Positions 24,596 to 32,959 of a stretch of DNA of 64,000 nucleotides are shown piece by piece; the stretch's first letter is position 1, and every line of letters begins with the position of its first letter. Below the pieces are notes generated by a model, which was given only the letters and a program-made list of their open reading frames with translations, was not told the origin of the DNA and did no database searches. Location: NCBI RefSeq assembly GCF_019449565.1, contig NZ_JAGRPM010000038.1, forward strand, positions 62,001 to 126,000, given 5' to 3'. The position numbers and the translations under genes were made by a program. The DNA is from Rhodoblastus sp. (GTDB taxonomy: Bacteria > Pseudomonadota > Alphaproteobacteria > Rhizobiales > Beijerinckiaceae).

Positions 24596-25396
24596 TCAGG
24601 GCTCGATGAGCTTCCTGTACACATGCCAGGAGGCGTGGCCGAGCAAGGGCAGCACCAGAGTCAGCCCCAGCAGGCCGGACAACAGGCCGAAAGCCAGAAA
24701 CAGCGCGATGAGGAGGGCCCAGGCCAGCAACGGCCAGGGATTCATCAGCACGGATTTCACAGAGGCGATCATCGCCGTCACGAAATCCACATCGCGGTCG
24801 AGCAGCAGCGGGCAGGACACCACCGAGATCGAGAAAACGACAAAGGCGATGCCGCCGCCGATCACATTTCCGACCAGGATAAAGGTGATGCCCTTGGGCG
24901 TGGACAAGGCCTCCTGAACGAACTGGGCGGGGTCCGGCATATGAGCGCCATAGAACATCAGATAGAGGAAGAAGGAATAATCAATCCAGAGGATGAAGGA
25001 AAACAGCGAGATAAGGCACATCCAGCCAAGATCGCGTCCGCCGCTGGTCTTGACGGAACGCAGCACCGCGCCCCATGAGAGCGGCTCGCCAACCTCCAGC
25101 CTGCGGCTGACTTCATAGAGCACAGCCGCCGAGAAGGGCACCACCAGCGCGATGCCGGTGAGGAAGGGATAGGTGAAATAGTTCAAGCCGGAAAGCTTGG
25201 CGAAAAAGATCGCAATCCAGCCGCAAAGCGTGTGCAGCAAGCCGACGGTGAGGCCGTATTTCGGCGCGGCTTTCAAGTCGTCCCAGCCGGCGACCAGAGA
25301 ATTGAAAATATCGTCCTTCTGCAGCTGGCGGACGACCACCTCGCGCCGAACGCGAGTCCCGGACTCCCCCGCCGCCGCCTGGGCGTTCTCCTCCAT
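24596..25396 (-). CDS. DUF2189 integral membrane protein
   Basis: 266 residues from ATG 25396, chosen because the domain starts just after it and GGGGGAAGG lies before it. A soluble N-terminus (VRQLQKDDIFNSLVAGWDDL then KAAPKYGLTVG) leads into about six TM helices. DUF2189 proteins are common in alphaproteobacteria and resemble a cytochrome c oxidase subunit I fragment only by length and hydrophobicity; no function is established. It stands alone on the minus strand upstream of thyA, divergent from ssrA. Confidence 0.85.
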   Translation of the reverse strand: MEENAQAAAGESGTRVRREVVVRQLQKDDIFNSLVAGWDDLKAAPKYGLTVGLLHTLCGWIAIFFAKLSGLNYFTYPFLTGIALVVPFSAAVLYEVSRRLEVGEPLSWGAVLRSVKTSGGRDLGWMCLISLFSFILWIDYSFFLYLMFYGAHMPDPAQFVQEALSTPKGITFILVGNVIGGGIAFVVFSISVVSCPLLLDRDVDFVTAMIASVKSVLMNPWPLLAWALLIALFLAFGLLSGLLGLTLVLPLLGHASWHVYRKLIEP

Positions 25397-25589
25397 GCCT
25401 TCCCCCTGAGTTCCGTCATTTCCGCCCGCTTTTTGCGGGTCTGGCTCTCGACAGATTGCGGCGCCCACGCCAAGGCGGCAAGGGGTCCAGCGGACTTCGC
25501 CGGGGTTCGCGAGCAATCAAAAGGGATGAAAGGGCAGAATTTCCAATTCTCCCCTTTCGCCGGAGGGGCGGCTTCTCTATATTCTCCCT

Positions 25590-25910
25590 GCCGCCCTCGG
25601 GCGGCTATGGTGATAAATTGGGATCGGAATAAGCCTTTCGGACCCGGGGGCGGTACCCGGCGCCTCCACCCCGGCCCGTCTGTGATCAGGCGGGCCGCGG
25701 CGGGGGCGAAATAGGATCGACGAGGGTGTAAAGGGTCTTCTTTTGCCCGGCATGATACCGCCGTTATCGGGTCAAACCTATAGTTGCCAATGACAACTAT
25801 GCTCCGGTGGCCGTCGCTGCGTAATGCGGTGATAGTACCGAAATTAAAGTCCTGAGGCTTAGCCGTTTCAGGCGGGGCTCGGAGGCGCCTGGCAACAGAA
25901 GCCTCCACTT
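25590..25910 (+). ncRNA. ssrA: Two-piece (circularly permuted) tmRNA, alphaproteobacterial type
   Basis: The 3' acceptor piece comes first: T-arm CCCGGGGGCGGTACCCGG (25643-25660) and acceptor 3' strand CGCCTCC (25661-25667) plus A-CC. A 31-base linker with a 7-bp stem (25672-25678/25691-25697) separates it from the coding piece, which starts GGGGGCGAAATAGGATCGAC (25702-25721); GGGGGCG pairs with CGCCTCC. The tag frame 25786-25824 reads ANDNYAPVAVAA-stop (GCC resume codon to TAA), preceded by CCTATAGTT. A terminal GGAGGC/GCCTCC hairpin ends near 25906. The linker is removed during maturation. The outer ends are estimates. It rescues stalled ribosomes and marks the product for ClpXP. sspB lies just downstream. 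Confidence 0.95.
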
Positions 25911-26005
25911 CCTTCATGCCGGCGCGCGCGGCGGCGAGGCCGGATGTCACCTGGACGTCGCCCTCTGACACTGCGGCCCGGCGAGCGAAAGATGCGACGC
26001 CGTCA

Positions 26006-26644
26006 ATGTCGACCGATTTGATTCGATACGATCTTCAGGTTCAGGACGCGCTGCGCGGCGTGGTCCGCAAGGTTCTGGCCGACGCAGCGCGCGACGGCTT
26101 GCCCGGCGAGCATCATTTCTACATCACCTTCCGGACCAATGCGCCGGGCGTGAACCTGTCGTCGCGGCTGCGCGAGCAATATCCCGATGAAATGACCATC
26201 ATCCTGCAATACCAGTTCTGGGATTTGCGGGTCGATGACGAGTCCTTCGAAGTCGGGCTCCATTTCAAGAACATTCCCGAGAAGCTGCACATCCCCTTCG
26301 ACGCCATCTCCGGCTTCTATGATCCCTCCGTGCAATTCGGCCTGAAATTCGAACCCCAGTCGGATGATGACGACGATCTGGAAGACGAAGAGGAAACCAT
26401 TGTCGGCCCCGCCGCCAACAGGCCGCGTCCGGTCCCCGCGCCCGAAGCCGCCAAGCCGAAATTGCGCGGCGCGGCCTCCGAGCCCGACGTGATTCCCGCC
26501 ACCGGCGCTCCCGCCGCCGAACCGACCCAGGCTGCGAAGAATACTGCGAAGGACGATGGCAAGGCGTCGAAGGCAGCCGCCCCGGACGCTTCCGGCGAGG
26601 AATCGAAAGTCGTCTCGATTGACGCATTCCGCAAGAAGACCTGA
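26006..26644 (+). CDS. sspB: SspB-family ClpXP adaptor (alphaproteobacterial)
   Basis: 212 residues from ATG 26006; the upstream open frame overlaps the tmRNA and is not used. The N-terminal ~140 residues are the tag-binding beta-barrel domain (IRYDLQVQDALRGVVRKVL; GEHHFYITFRTNAPGVNLS; LREQYPDEMTIILQYQFWDL; IPFDAISGFYDPSVQFGL). A ~70-residue acidic, Ala/Pro-rich linker follows, and the C-terminal ESKVVSIDAFRKKT is the short ClpX-docking peptide. It delivers ssrA-tagged proteins to ClpXP. Placed about 95 bases after ssrA, the RNA whose tag it reads. Confidence 0.93.
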   Translation: MSTDLIRYDLQVQDALRGVVRKVLADAARDGLPGEHHFYITFRTNAPGVNLSSRLREQYPDEMTIILQYQFWDLRVDDESFEVGLHFKNIPEKLHIPFDAISGFYDPSVQFGLKFEPQSDDDDDLEDEEETIVGPAANRPRPVPAPEAAKPKLRGAASEPDVIPATGAPAAEPTQAAKNTAKDDGKASKAAAPDASGEESKVVSIDAFRKKT

Positions 26645-26665
26645 ACGCGGCAGGAAGGCCTGACC

Positions 26666-26872
26666 ATGGGAGACATCGTCAATTTCCGCCGCGCCCGCAA
26701 GGCCCAGGCGCGCCGCAAGGACGAAGAGCAGGCCCAGGAAAACCGCGTCCGTTTTGGCTTGAGCAAGGCCGAGCGTCAGTTCGCGGAAAAGGCCAAGAGC
26801 CTCGCCGAACGTCGGCTCGAAGGCCATCGCCTCGAAGCCGAAATCAAACCCGAGTCTGGCGATTCCAAATGA
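26666..26872 (+). CDS. Small charged protein, DUF4169-like
   Basis: 68 residues, almost entirely helical and highly charged: MGDIVNFRRARKAQARRKD at the start, then ENRVRFGLSKAERQFAEKAK. The opening INFRRARK-type segment and length match DUF4169, a small alphaproteobacterial family with no known role. It lies 21 bases after sspB and overlaps the next gene by 4 bases (ATGA at 26869-26872), so all three are probably one transcript. Confidence 0.75.
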   Translation: MGDIVNFRRARKAQARRKDEEQAQENRVRFGLSKAERQFAEKAKSLAERRLEGHRLEAEIKPESGDSK

Positions 26873-27123
26873 CCGCATCGCCGGCGCCGCGCGAGGCTCC
26901 GGGCCGCATGCGCAAACATTCGCTGGTCATCGCCGGCCACAGCACCAGCATCTCGCTCGAATCCGCCTTCTGGGACGCCCTGCGCGAGCAGGCGCGCGAG
27001 CGCGGCCTGTCGGTCGCGGCTTTGGTCGCGGAAATCGACGCAACACGCGGCGAGGCCAATCTCTCATCGGCCCTGCGCGTGCATATTTTGCAGGCTTTTC
27101 GCGACAAGGCGACGCGCGGCTGA
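26869..27123 (+). CDS. Ribbon-helix-helix domain protein
   Basis: 84 residues; the domain (~10-75) is of the RHH_4 type: RKHSLVIAGHSTSISLESAF, WDALREQARERGLSVAALVA and LSSALRVHILQAFRD. Such proteins are MetJ/Arc-fold and may bind DNA, but this subfamily is uncharacterised. Overlaps the preceding DUF4169-like gene by 4 bases. Convergent with asmA, four bases apart. Confidence 0.8.
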   Translation: MTASPAPREAPGRMRKHSLVIAGHSTSISLESAFWDALREQARERGLSVAALVAEIDATRGEANLSSALRVHILQAFRDKATRG

Positions 27124-27127
27124 AGCT

Positions 27128-30100
27128 TCAAGGCTCGGTAGCGGCTGGCGCGGGCTGGGCCGGAGCGTCTGGAACAGCCGGCTGCGCCGAAATGGCCCTC
27201 AACCTTTCCAGATCCTGCCGTTTCTGCATTTCGATCCGCGCATGTTCGCGATCCAGCGCGCGCATGGCGACCGCATTGACGAAAGAGGTCGCATCGACGC
27301 GGCGGGACGGCATGCGCCATGGCCCGCTCCAAACCACAGCGCCGCGCGGCGCAGGGGCATCCCAGCCCTCCGGAAGCTCCTGCGCGGCGGACGAAAGAGC
27401 GAGCGAAAAGCTGGCGTCGCGCAGATCGAACCCGGCTTCTAGCCCCTGCGCGCCCGCGTCGGCCGGCGTGAAGGCCGCCTGCCCGCCCGCGAGACGGAAC
27501 GTGAAATTCGCCTCGCTTCGCCGCTGGGCCTCGCGCGCAAAAGCCGCGTCAAGGCTTCGGGCGACCTCCTTGGCGTCGAAGGGCGCTTCATTCGCCTCGC
27601 TTGCAGCCAAAGCCTGATCCGGCGCGCGCAGCGCGGCGCCCTCTATGGCGAGGTCGAGCAGCCGCGCGGCGCCATCCCCGGCCAGCGATCCGACCAAAGC
27701 GGCGGCATTGGCGCCATTGCCCGCGAAATTGAGCTTGAAGCCGAGCCGCGCCGAAAGAGCCGAATTTTTCAGATTGAGATTCTCGCCCTTCGCCTCGCCG
27801 CTCAGCGTGACCTGCGCGCCTTCGCGCCGCAGGTTCAGACCGCCGCCAATGACGCCGCCGAAGCCCTCGACGACGGCCTGTGCGACCGACAACTCTCCGG
27901 GCCCGAGCGTGAGATCGAAGCGCGCCCGCGCGCCAAAGGGCTGCAAATCGGCGGTTTCGATCGCCAGCCTTGCGCGCGGCGGATCGAAAATCACCGGGGC
28001 GAAGGACAGGCTTGGCCACAAGGCCCCGGCCTTGACCGGCGCGGGCGGACCAAGCACCAGCGCCGCGAGCGCCGGCGCAGAAAGGCGGTCGAGCCGCAAC
28101 GCGCCCTTGAGCCCTTCTCCTTCTGCGGAGAGATCGCCAGACAGCTTGGCGCCAGCCCATTCGCCATTGAGGCTTTGCAGTGTCAGGCCGCCGTCGCGCC
28201 AGGCCGCGCGCGCCGCAAGACGCAAAGGCGCGGATGCCGTCGGCGCGGCGGAAAAGCCGCTCAATATCTTGCCGGCGTCGCCCGAAAGCGTGGCGTCGCC
28301 AGCGACGGAGAAATCGCCCGCCGGGTCCGCGAGCGCGCCGCGAAATTCCGCGCGCAGCCCCGCGAGATCGGCGGAGGCCGTGACGTTCTGCCCGCCGTCG
28401 CGCGACGGATCGGCCTGCGTCCGCGCGGAAACCCGCGCCGGGCCGAGCCGCTGAGTCCAGACCGTCTGCGCGCCGAACTGGTTGAGCAGCGCGCTCGCCT
28501 CGGGCGCCGTGAGTTCGAGCGCGACATCGCGTTTTCCGCCCGCCGCAGGAACGAAAGAAGCCGCGAGCTTGGTCGCGCCGAGCGTTCCACTGAGCGTGAA
28601 GCCGCCGTCGCCCGCCTTGCCCGCGAGATCGGCGGGCGACAGGTTTTTCGCCCGCGCCGCCAGCGCCTTGCCGGCCGCGCCGGGCCAGAGCCGCGCCAGA
28701 GCCTGCGCCAGCGGCCCAAGTTCGCCCGCCTTCAGCCGCGCCTCGCCCTGAAGGCCCGAAAAATCCTTGCCCCACGCGGCGGAAGCGGTGAGATCGGCGC
28801 CGCCGATATTGCGTATCTCCAGCCGCTCCAGCCGCGTGGCCTCGCCCGCGCGCAACAGATGCGCCCTGATGCGCCCGCCCTCGCCCGACAGCACGCCCGC
28901 CCGCGCGGATTTGACCGTCTGCGCCTCCAGCGACAGGTCGAGATCGAGTCCGTCGAAACGCGTCCCCGCGAAATCGGGGCCGAGGTCGAGGTCGAGCGCC
29001 GGGGCGGACAGCCGCGCCCACAGCAGCGGGCGCGCATCGGCCTGTTCCGGACGGAAGCGGATTTCACCGGAAAGCCGCGCGCGGTCCAGCGCGAGGCTGG
29101 CGTTGGTCAGCGCCCACTCGCCGGGAGACGCCGCGAATTCGCCGCCTATGTCCAACGCGTGAAGATTGGCGCCCGCCAGCGCCTGGCTGGCTACGGGCGC
29201 GGCCTCGCGCAGGGCGGCGGCGAAGGCGGTGAAATCCGAGGCCTTCAGCTGCGCCCTGCCCCGCCAGCCGCTCTTGTCCAGCGCGGCGGAAATCTCGAGT
29301 TTGGCGCCGCCCGGCCCCACGGCCCGGACCTGAGCCGGCGCGCCCGCGCGCCAGAAAATCTGCGCCTGCGACCAGGCCATGCCGCGCCAATCCAGAGCCT
29401 CGACGCTGGCGCGCAGGTCGAGCGGCGCGCCGCGGTCCTTCGCAGCCAGCGCGGGCGCGGCGAAAAACTCCGCCCAGGGGCCAGACAGGCTGGGCGCATC
29501 GAGATTGAGGCCGAGCGTCCCGCTGCGCGTCTCATAGCGGGCGCTGCCGGAAACCTTGTCCGCGAGCGGGCCGTCGCCGAGACGGGCTGAAACCTCTTTC
29601 GCCAGCGCGCCATCGAGCCAGAGCAGGACGGAGCCCTGCGCCGTCCAGGGACCGGGCGCGGCCTTGCCCGCCGCCTTGGCCTCGCCTTCGAAAGCAGGCG
29701 TCACGGCGAGATCGACGCGGCCGTCGAGGTCCAGCTTTGCGCTCTCTCCAGGCCAGGTCAGGCTGGCCTTCAGCGGCAGGAGATTTTTCGCCACGACGTC
29801 CGATGCGAGGGAAAAGGCGAGCCGCTGGCCGCCCCGATCGAAACTGCCGCGTGCGCTGAACGGGCCTTGCAGCGACGGAATCTGCGCCGTGACATTCAGC
29901 CCCGAGAGCTCGACCGCCGTCGTCCCGACGCGCGAAACGGTCACATGCGCGCGCCGCAGGATCAGATTGTCGAATTGCAGCGCCGCCGCCTTGGGACGCC
30001 GCGCCTTGTCGGAATCGAGGGCGATTTCGGCGTCCTCGAACAGGGCGCGCGAAAATTGCAGCCGCCCCTGCAACAAGGCTGGCAAGGCGAGGGCGAACAC

Positions 30101-30346
30101 GGCTTTTTTGGCGCGCAGACTGCCGAATTCGCCCAAGACTTCGAGGTTATCGGAGCTGAAACGCGGCGTCGGCAGGAAGCGCAGGGCAATGGGGCCGTCG
30201 AAGCGGACCCGCGCTCCAGCCGCCTGCGACAATTCCTCGGCGAGGCGCGGACGCATCGCATCGAAATCGACCACGAAAGGCGCGGCGAAAGCGGCGCTCA
30301 ATACGACGATCAGAGCGATCCCGATATAGGTCAAGAGATCGCGCAT
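27128..30346 (-). CDS. AsmA-family inner-membrane/periplasmic protein
   Basis: 1072 residues from ATG 30346. A single N-terminal TM anchor (~5-25, LTYIGIALIVVLSAAFAAPF) precedes the AsmA signature VDFDAMRPRLAEELSQAAGA and VRFDGPIALRFLPTPRFSSD. The remainder is a long, repetitive beta-rich periplasmic region of the AsmA/TamB-like bridge class, ending in a coiled, Pro/Ala-rich tail. AsmA proteins form lipid-conducting bridges or affect outer-membrane assembly. Here the body is very rich in Ala/Gly/Leu. Its antisense strand carries long open frames that are composition artefacts. Confidence 0.88.
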   Translation of the reverse strand: MRDLLTYIGIALIVVLSAAFAAPFVVDFDAMRPRLAEELSQAAGARVRFDGPIALRFLPTPRFSSDNLEVLGEFGSLRAKKAVFALALPALLQGRLQFSRALFEDAEIALDSDKARRPKAAALQFDNLILRRAHVTVSRVGTTAVELSGLNVTAQIPSLQGPFSARGSFDRGGQRLAFSLASDVVAKNLLPLKASLTWPGESAKLDLDGRVDLAVTPAFEGEAKAAGKAAPGPWTAQGSVLLWLDGALAKEVSARLGDGPLADKVSGSARYETRSGTLGLNLDAPSLSGPWAEFFAAPALAAKDRGAPLDLRASVEALDWRGMAWSQAQIFWRAGAPAQVRAVGPGGAKLEISAALDKSGWRGRAQLKASDFTAFAAALREAAPVASQALAGANLHALDIGGEFAASPGEWALTNASLALDRARLSGEIRFRPEQADARPLLWARLSAPALDLDLGPDFAGTRFDGLDLDLSLEAQTVKSARAGVLSGEGGRIRAHLLRAGEATRLERLEIRNIGGADLTASAAWGKDFSGLQGEARLKAGELGPLAQALARLWPGAAGKALAARAKNLSPADLAGKAGDGGFTLSGTLGATKLAASFVPAAGGKRDVALELTAPEASALLNQFGAQTVWTQRLGPARVSARTQADPSRDGGQNVTASADLAGLRAEFRGALADPAGDFSVAGDATLSGDAGKILSGFSAAPTASAPLRLAARAAWRDGGLTLQSLNGEWAGAKLSGDLSAEGEGLKGALRLDRLSAPALAALVLGPPAPVKAGALWPSLSFAPVIFDPPRARLAIETADLQPFGARARFDLTLGPGELSVAQAVVEGFGGVIGGGLNLRREGAQVTLSGEAKGENLNLKNSALSARLGFKLNFAGNGANAAALVGSLAGDGAARLLDLAIEGAALRAPDQALAASEANEAPFDAKEVARSLDAAFAREAQRRSEANFTFRLAGGQAAFTPADAGAQGLEAGFDLRDASFSLALSSAAQELPEGWDAPAPRGAVVWSGPWRMPSRRVDATSFVNAVAMRALDREHARIEMQKRQDLERLRAISAQPAVPDAPAQPAPAATEP

Positions 30347-30368
30347 GGCTCGCCCAAACCCCGCCGCG

Positions 30369-32714
30369 TCAGCCGCGCAGCTCCACGAAGGAATCGAGCA
30401 CGAGTTTGCGGCCGGCCTTGTCGAAGTCAATCGTGAGCTTGGCGCCATCGACCGCCGCGACCGAGCCCGGCCCGAATTTTACATGGAAAATCCGCGCGCC
30501 GGGCGCGAATTTGCCCGCCGAATTCGACCGGGACAAAACCTCGCCCTCGATTGTTTTCGGCGCGCGGGATGCTTGCGCCGGAGCGGCGGCGGCGCGGCTT
30601 TGCGCCCGCTTCCAGCCCGGCGTTTCGACATGCGAGCCATAGGCGTCGATATTGGCGAAGCGCGATTGCGCATAAGCGCCATAGGAGCCGCCGCTGCGCG
30701 CCTCGTCCACCACCTGGACGTGATCGGCGGGCAAGTCGTCGATGAAGCGCGACGGCATCGTGCTCTGCCACAACCCGTGAATGCGGCGGTTGCTGGCGAA
30801 AATGATCTTCACGCGGCGGCGCGCCCGCGTCACGCCGACATAGGCGAGGCGGCGCTCCTCCTCCAGCCCGGCGCGGCCGCTTTCGTCGAGCGACCGCTGG
30901 TGCGGGAACAGCCCCTCCTCCCAGCCGGGCAGAAAGACCGTGTCGAATTCCAGACCCTTGGCGCCATGCAGGGTCATGATCGAGACGCGCGGGCCGGAAT
31001 CCTTGTTGTCGACGTCCATGACCAGCGAGACATGTTCAAGAAAGGCGCCGAGATCGGGGAATTCCTCCATGGAGCGGATCAGCTCTTTCAGGTTTTCAAG
31101 CCGCCCCTCGGCTTCAGCCGTGCGTTCCTGCTTCCAGAAATCCGTATAGCCGGATTCTTCGAGAATCTGCTCGGCCAGTTCGTAATGCGGCTTGTGCTCG
31201 ATCTGCGCCGCCCAGCGCGAAAAATCCGCCAAAAGCGCGCGCAGGGTTCCGCGCGGCTTGGGCCTCAGCTCTTCCGTCTCGACCAGGGCGCGAGCCGCCT
31301 GCATCAGCGGAATCTGCCGCAGGCGGGCGAATTCATGCACCGTCTGCAGGGTGCTTTCGCCAAGCCCCCTCTTGGGCGTGTTGACGATGCGCTCAAAAGC
31401 CAGCCCGTCGGCGGGCTGCGCGACGCAGCGCAGATAGGCCAGCGCGTCGCGGATTTCGAGCCGCTCGTAGAAGCGCGGGCCGCCGATCACCTTGTAAGGC
31501 AGGCCGAGATTGATGAAACGCTCCTCGAACTCGCGCATCTGGAAGGAGGCGCGCACCAGAATGGCCATGTCATCCAGCGAAGCGCCCTGACGCTGCAATT
31601 GCTCGATGTCCTCGCCGACGACGCGGGCCTCTTCCTCCGAATCCCAGACGCCAGCGACGCTCGGCATCTCGCCTAAATCGCCGTCGGTGAACAGGGTCTT
31701 GCCGAGCCGGTCGCGGTTGCGGGCGATGAGATGGGAGGCGGCGGCGAGGATGTGGCCGGTGGAGCGGTAATTGCGCTCGAGCCGGATGACCTTGGCGCCA
31801 GGAAAATCCTTTTCAAAGCGCAGGATATTGTCCACCTCGGCGCCGCGCCAGCCATAGATCGACTGGTCGTCGTCGCCGACGCAGCACAGATTCTGCGGCT
31901 GGGACGGATCGCTCCGCTGGGCCAGCAGCCGCAGCCAGAGATATTGCGCGGCGTTGGTGTCCTGATATTCGTCCACGAGAATATATTTGAAACGCTGCTG
32001 GTACTCGCGCAGCACGTCGGGATTCTCGCGCAACAGGCGCAGGGATTCGAGCAGGAGATCGCCGAAATCCACGGCGTTGAGGATTTTCAACCGCTCCTGG
32101 TAAAGCGTATAGAGCGCCGCGCCCTTGCCATTGGCGAAAGACTGCGCCTCGCCCGCCGGGACATGGCGGGCGTCGAGGCCGCGGTTCTTCCAATTGTCGA
32201 TCAGATAGGCCAGCGCGCGGGCGGTCCAGCGCTTGTCGTCAATGTTTTCCGCCTTCAGCACCTGCTTGAGCAGGCGCATCTGGTCGTCGGTGTCGAGAAT
32301 GGTGAAATTGGATTTGAGATCGACCAGTTCGGCGTGACGGCGAAGGATTTTGGCGGAAATGGCGTGGAACGTGCCGAGCCAGCCCATGCCCTCGGCACCG
32401 GGGCCGATGAGCCCCGCGACGCGCTCCTTCATCTCGCGCGCGGCCTTGTTGGTGAAGGTGACGGCCAGAATTTCATGCGGCCGCGCGCGGCCCAGAGCCA
32501 GGATATGGGCGATGCGCGAGGTCAGAACCCGCGTCTTGCCAGTCCCGGCGCCCGCGAGCACCAGAACCGGCCCATCCAGCGCCTCCACCGCCTCGCGCTG
32601 TTCCGGATTGAGCGCGGTGAGCCAGTCGGGCGCTCCCCGGCCGGCGAGAGCGCGCGCGGAAATCCCGCCGGGGCGCGGGTGGAAAACGTCATCATCTGAG
32701 AACGGATCGGACAA
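30369..32714 (-). CDS. UvrD/PcrA-type ATP-dependent DNA helicase
   Basis: About 781 residues from TTG 32714 (MSDPFSDDDVFHP); an upstream TTG at 32756 is possible, so the start is uncertain. SF1A helicase motifs: Q-motif LNPEQREAV, Walker A LAGAGTGKTRVL, VTFTNKAAREM, Walker B ILVDEYQDTN, GDDDQSIYGWRGA, LERNYRST, VSIMTLHGAKGLEFDTVFLP and VTRARRRV. The C-terminal ~100 residues vary and end in a small domain (KFGPGSVAAVDGAKLTIDFD) typical of PcrA/UvrD. It unwinds DNA in repair and replication restart. Confidence 0.93.
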   Translation of the reverse strand: MSDPFSDDDVFHPRPGGISARALAGRGAPDWLTALNPEQREAVEALDGPVLVLAGAGTGKTRVLTSRIAHILALGRARPHEILAVTFTNKAAREMKERVAGLIGPGAEGMGWLGTFHAISAKILRRHAELVDLKSNFTILDTDDQMRLLKQVLKAENIDDKRWTARALAYLIDNWKNRGLDARHVPAGEAQSFANGKGAALYTLYQERLKILNAVDFGDLLLESLRLLRENPDVLREYQQRFKYILVDEYQDTNAAQYLWLRLLAQRSDPSQPQNLCCVGDDDQSIYGWRGAEVDNILRFEKDFPGAKVIRLERNYRSTGHILAAASHLIARNRDRLGKTLFTDGDLGEMPSVAGVWDSEEEARVVGEDIEQLQRQGASLDDMAILVRASFQMREFEERFINLGLPYKVIGGPRFYERLEIRDALAYLRCVAQPADGLAFERIVNTPKRGLGESTLQTVHEFARLRQIPLMQAARALVETEELRPKPRGTLRALLADFSRWAAQIEHKPHYELAEQILEESGYTDFWKQERTAEAEGRLENLKELIRSMEEFPDLGAFLEHVSLVMDVDNKDSGPRVSIMTLHGAKGLEFDTVFLPGWEEGLFPHQRSLDESGRAGLEEERRLAYVGVTRARRRVKIIFASNRRIHGLWQSTMPSRFIDDLPADHVQVVDEARSGGSYGAYAQSRFANIDAYGSHVETPGWKRAQSRAAAAPAQASRAPKTIEGEVLSRSNSAGKFAPGARIFHVKFGPGSVAAVDGAKLTIDFDKAGRKLVLDSFVELRG

Positions 32715-32959
32715 AGCTTGGCCTTGAGCGAACGAAGGGCGAATCGTTAACCGCAATGTGGGACTGGAAGGCCGTCTTGTCGAATCGCGCGGCGAAGTTG
32801 GGCCGCAGCGTTCTTGTCAGTTTGGGACAAGCCGCGATCCGCTAAAATTTGAATCAATCTATTGGGCTAATTGAAGGACTCCCCTTTTATTCTGCCCGTT
32901 TGAGACCAGGCGGCCTTCCAGCGGACGCCCCGTAAGAAAGCACGACAGGGAGACACGCC

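Noticed and set aside
25425-25439. CCCGC-TTTTT-GCGGG hairpin as a terminator
   Set aside because: Only a 5-bp stem and no following T-run; too weak to call.
25273-25971. 232-residue minus-strand frame crossing the tmRNA
   Set aside because: Antisense to a well-supported tmRNA and to the DUF2189 start; no protein-like sequence.
28175-29590. 471-residue plus-strand frame opposite asmA
   Set aside because: Arg/Pro/Ala-rich and repetitive, lies wholly inside the AsmA gene, no ribosome site.
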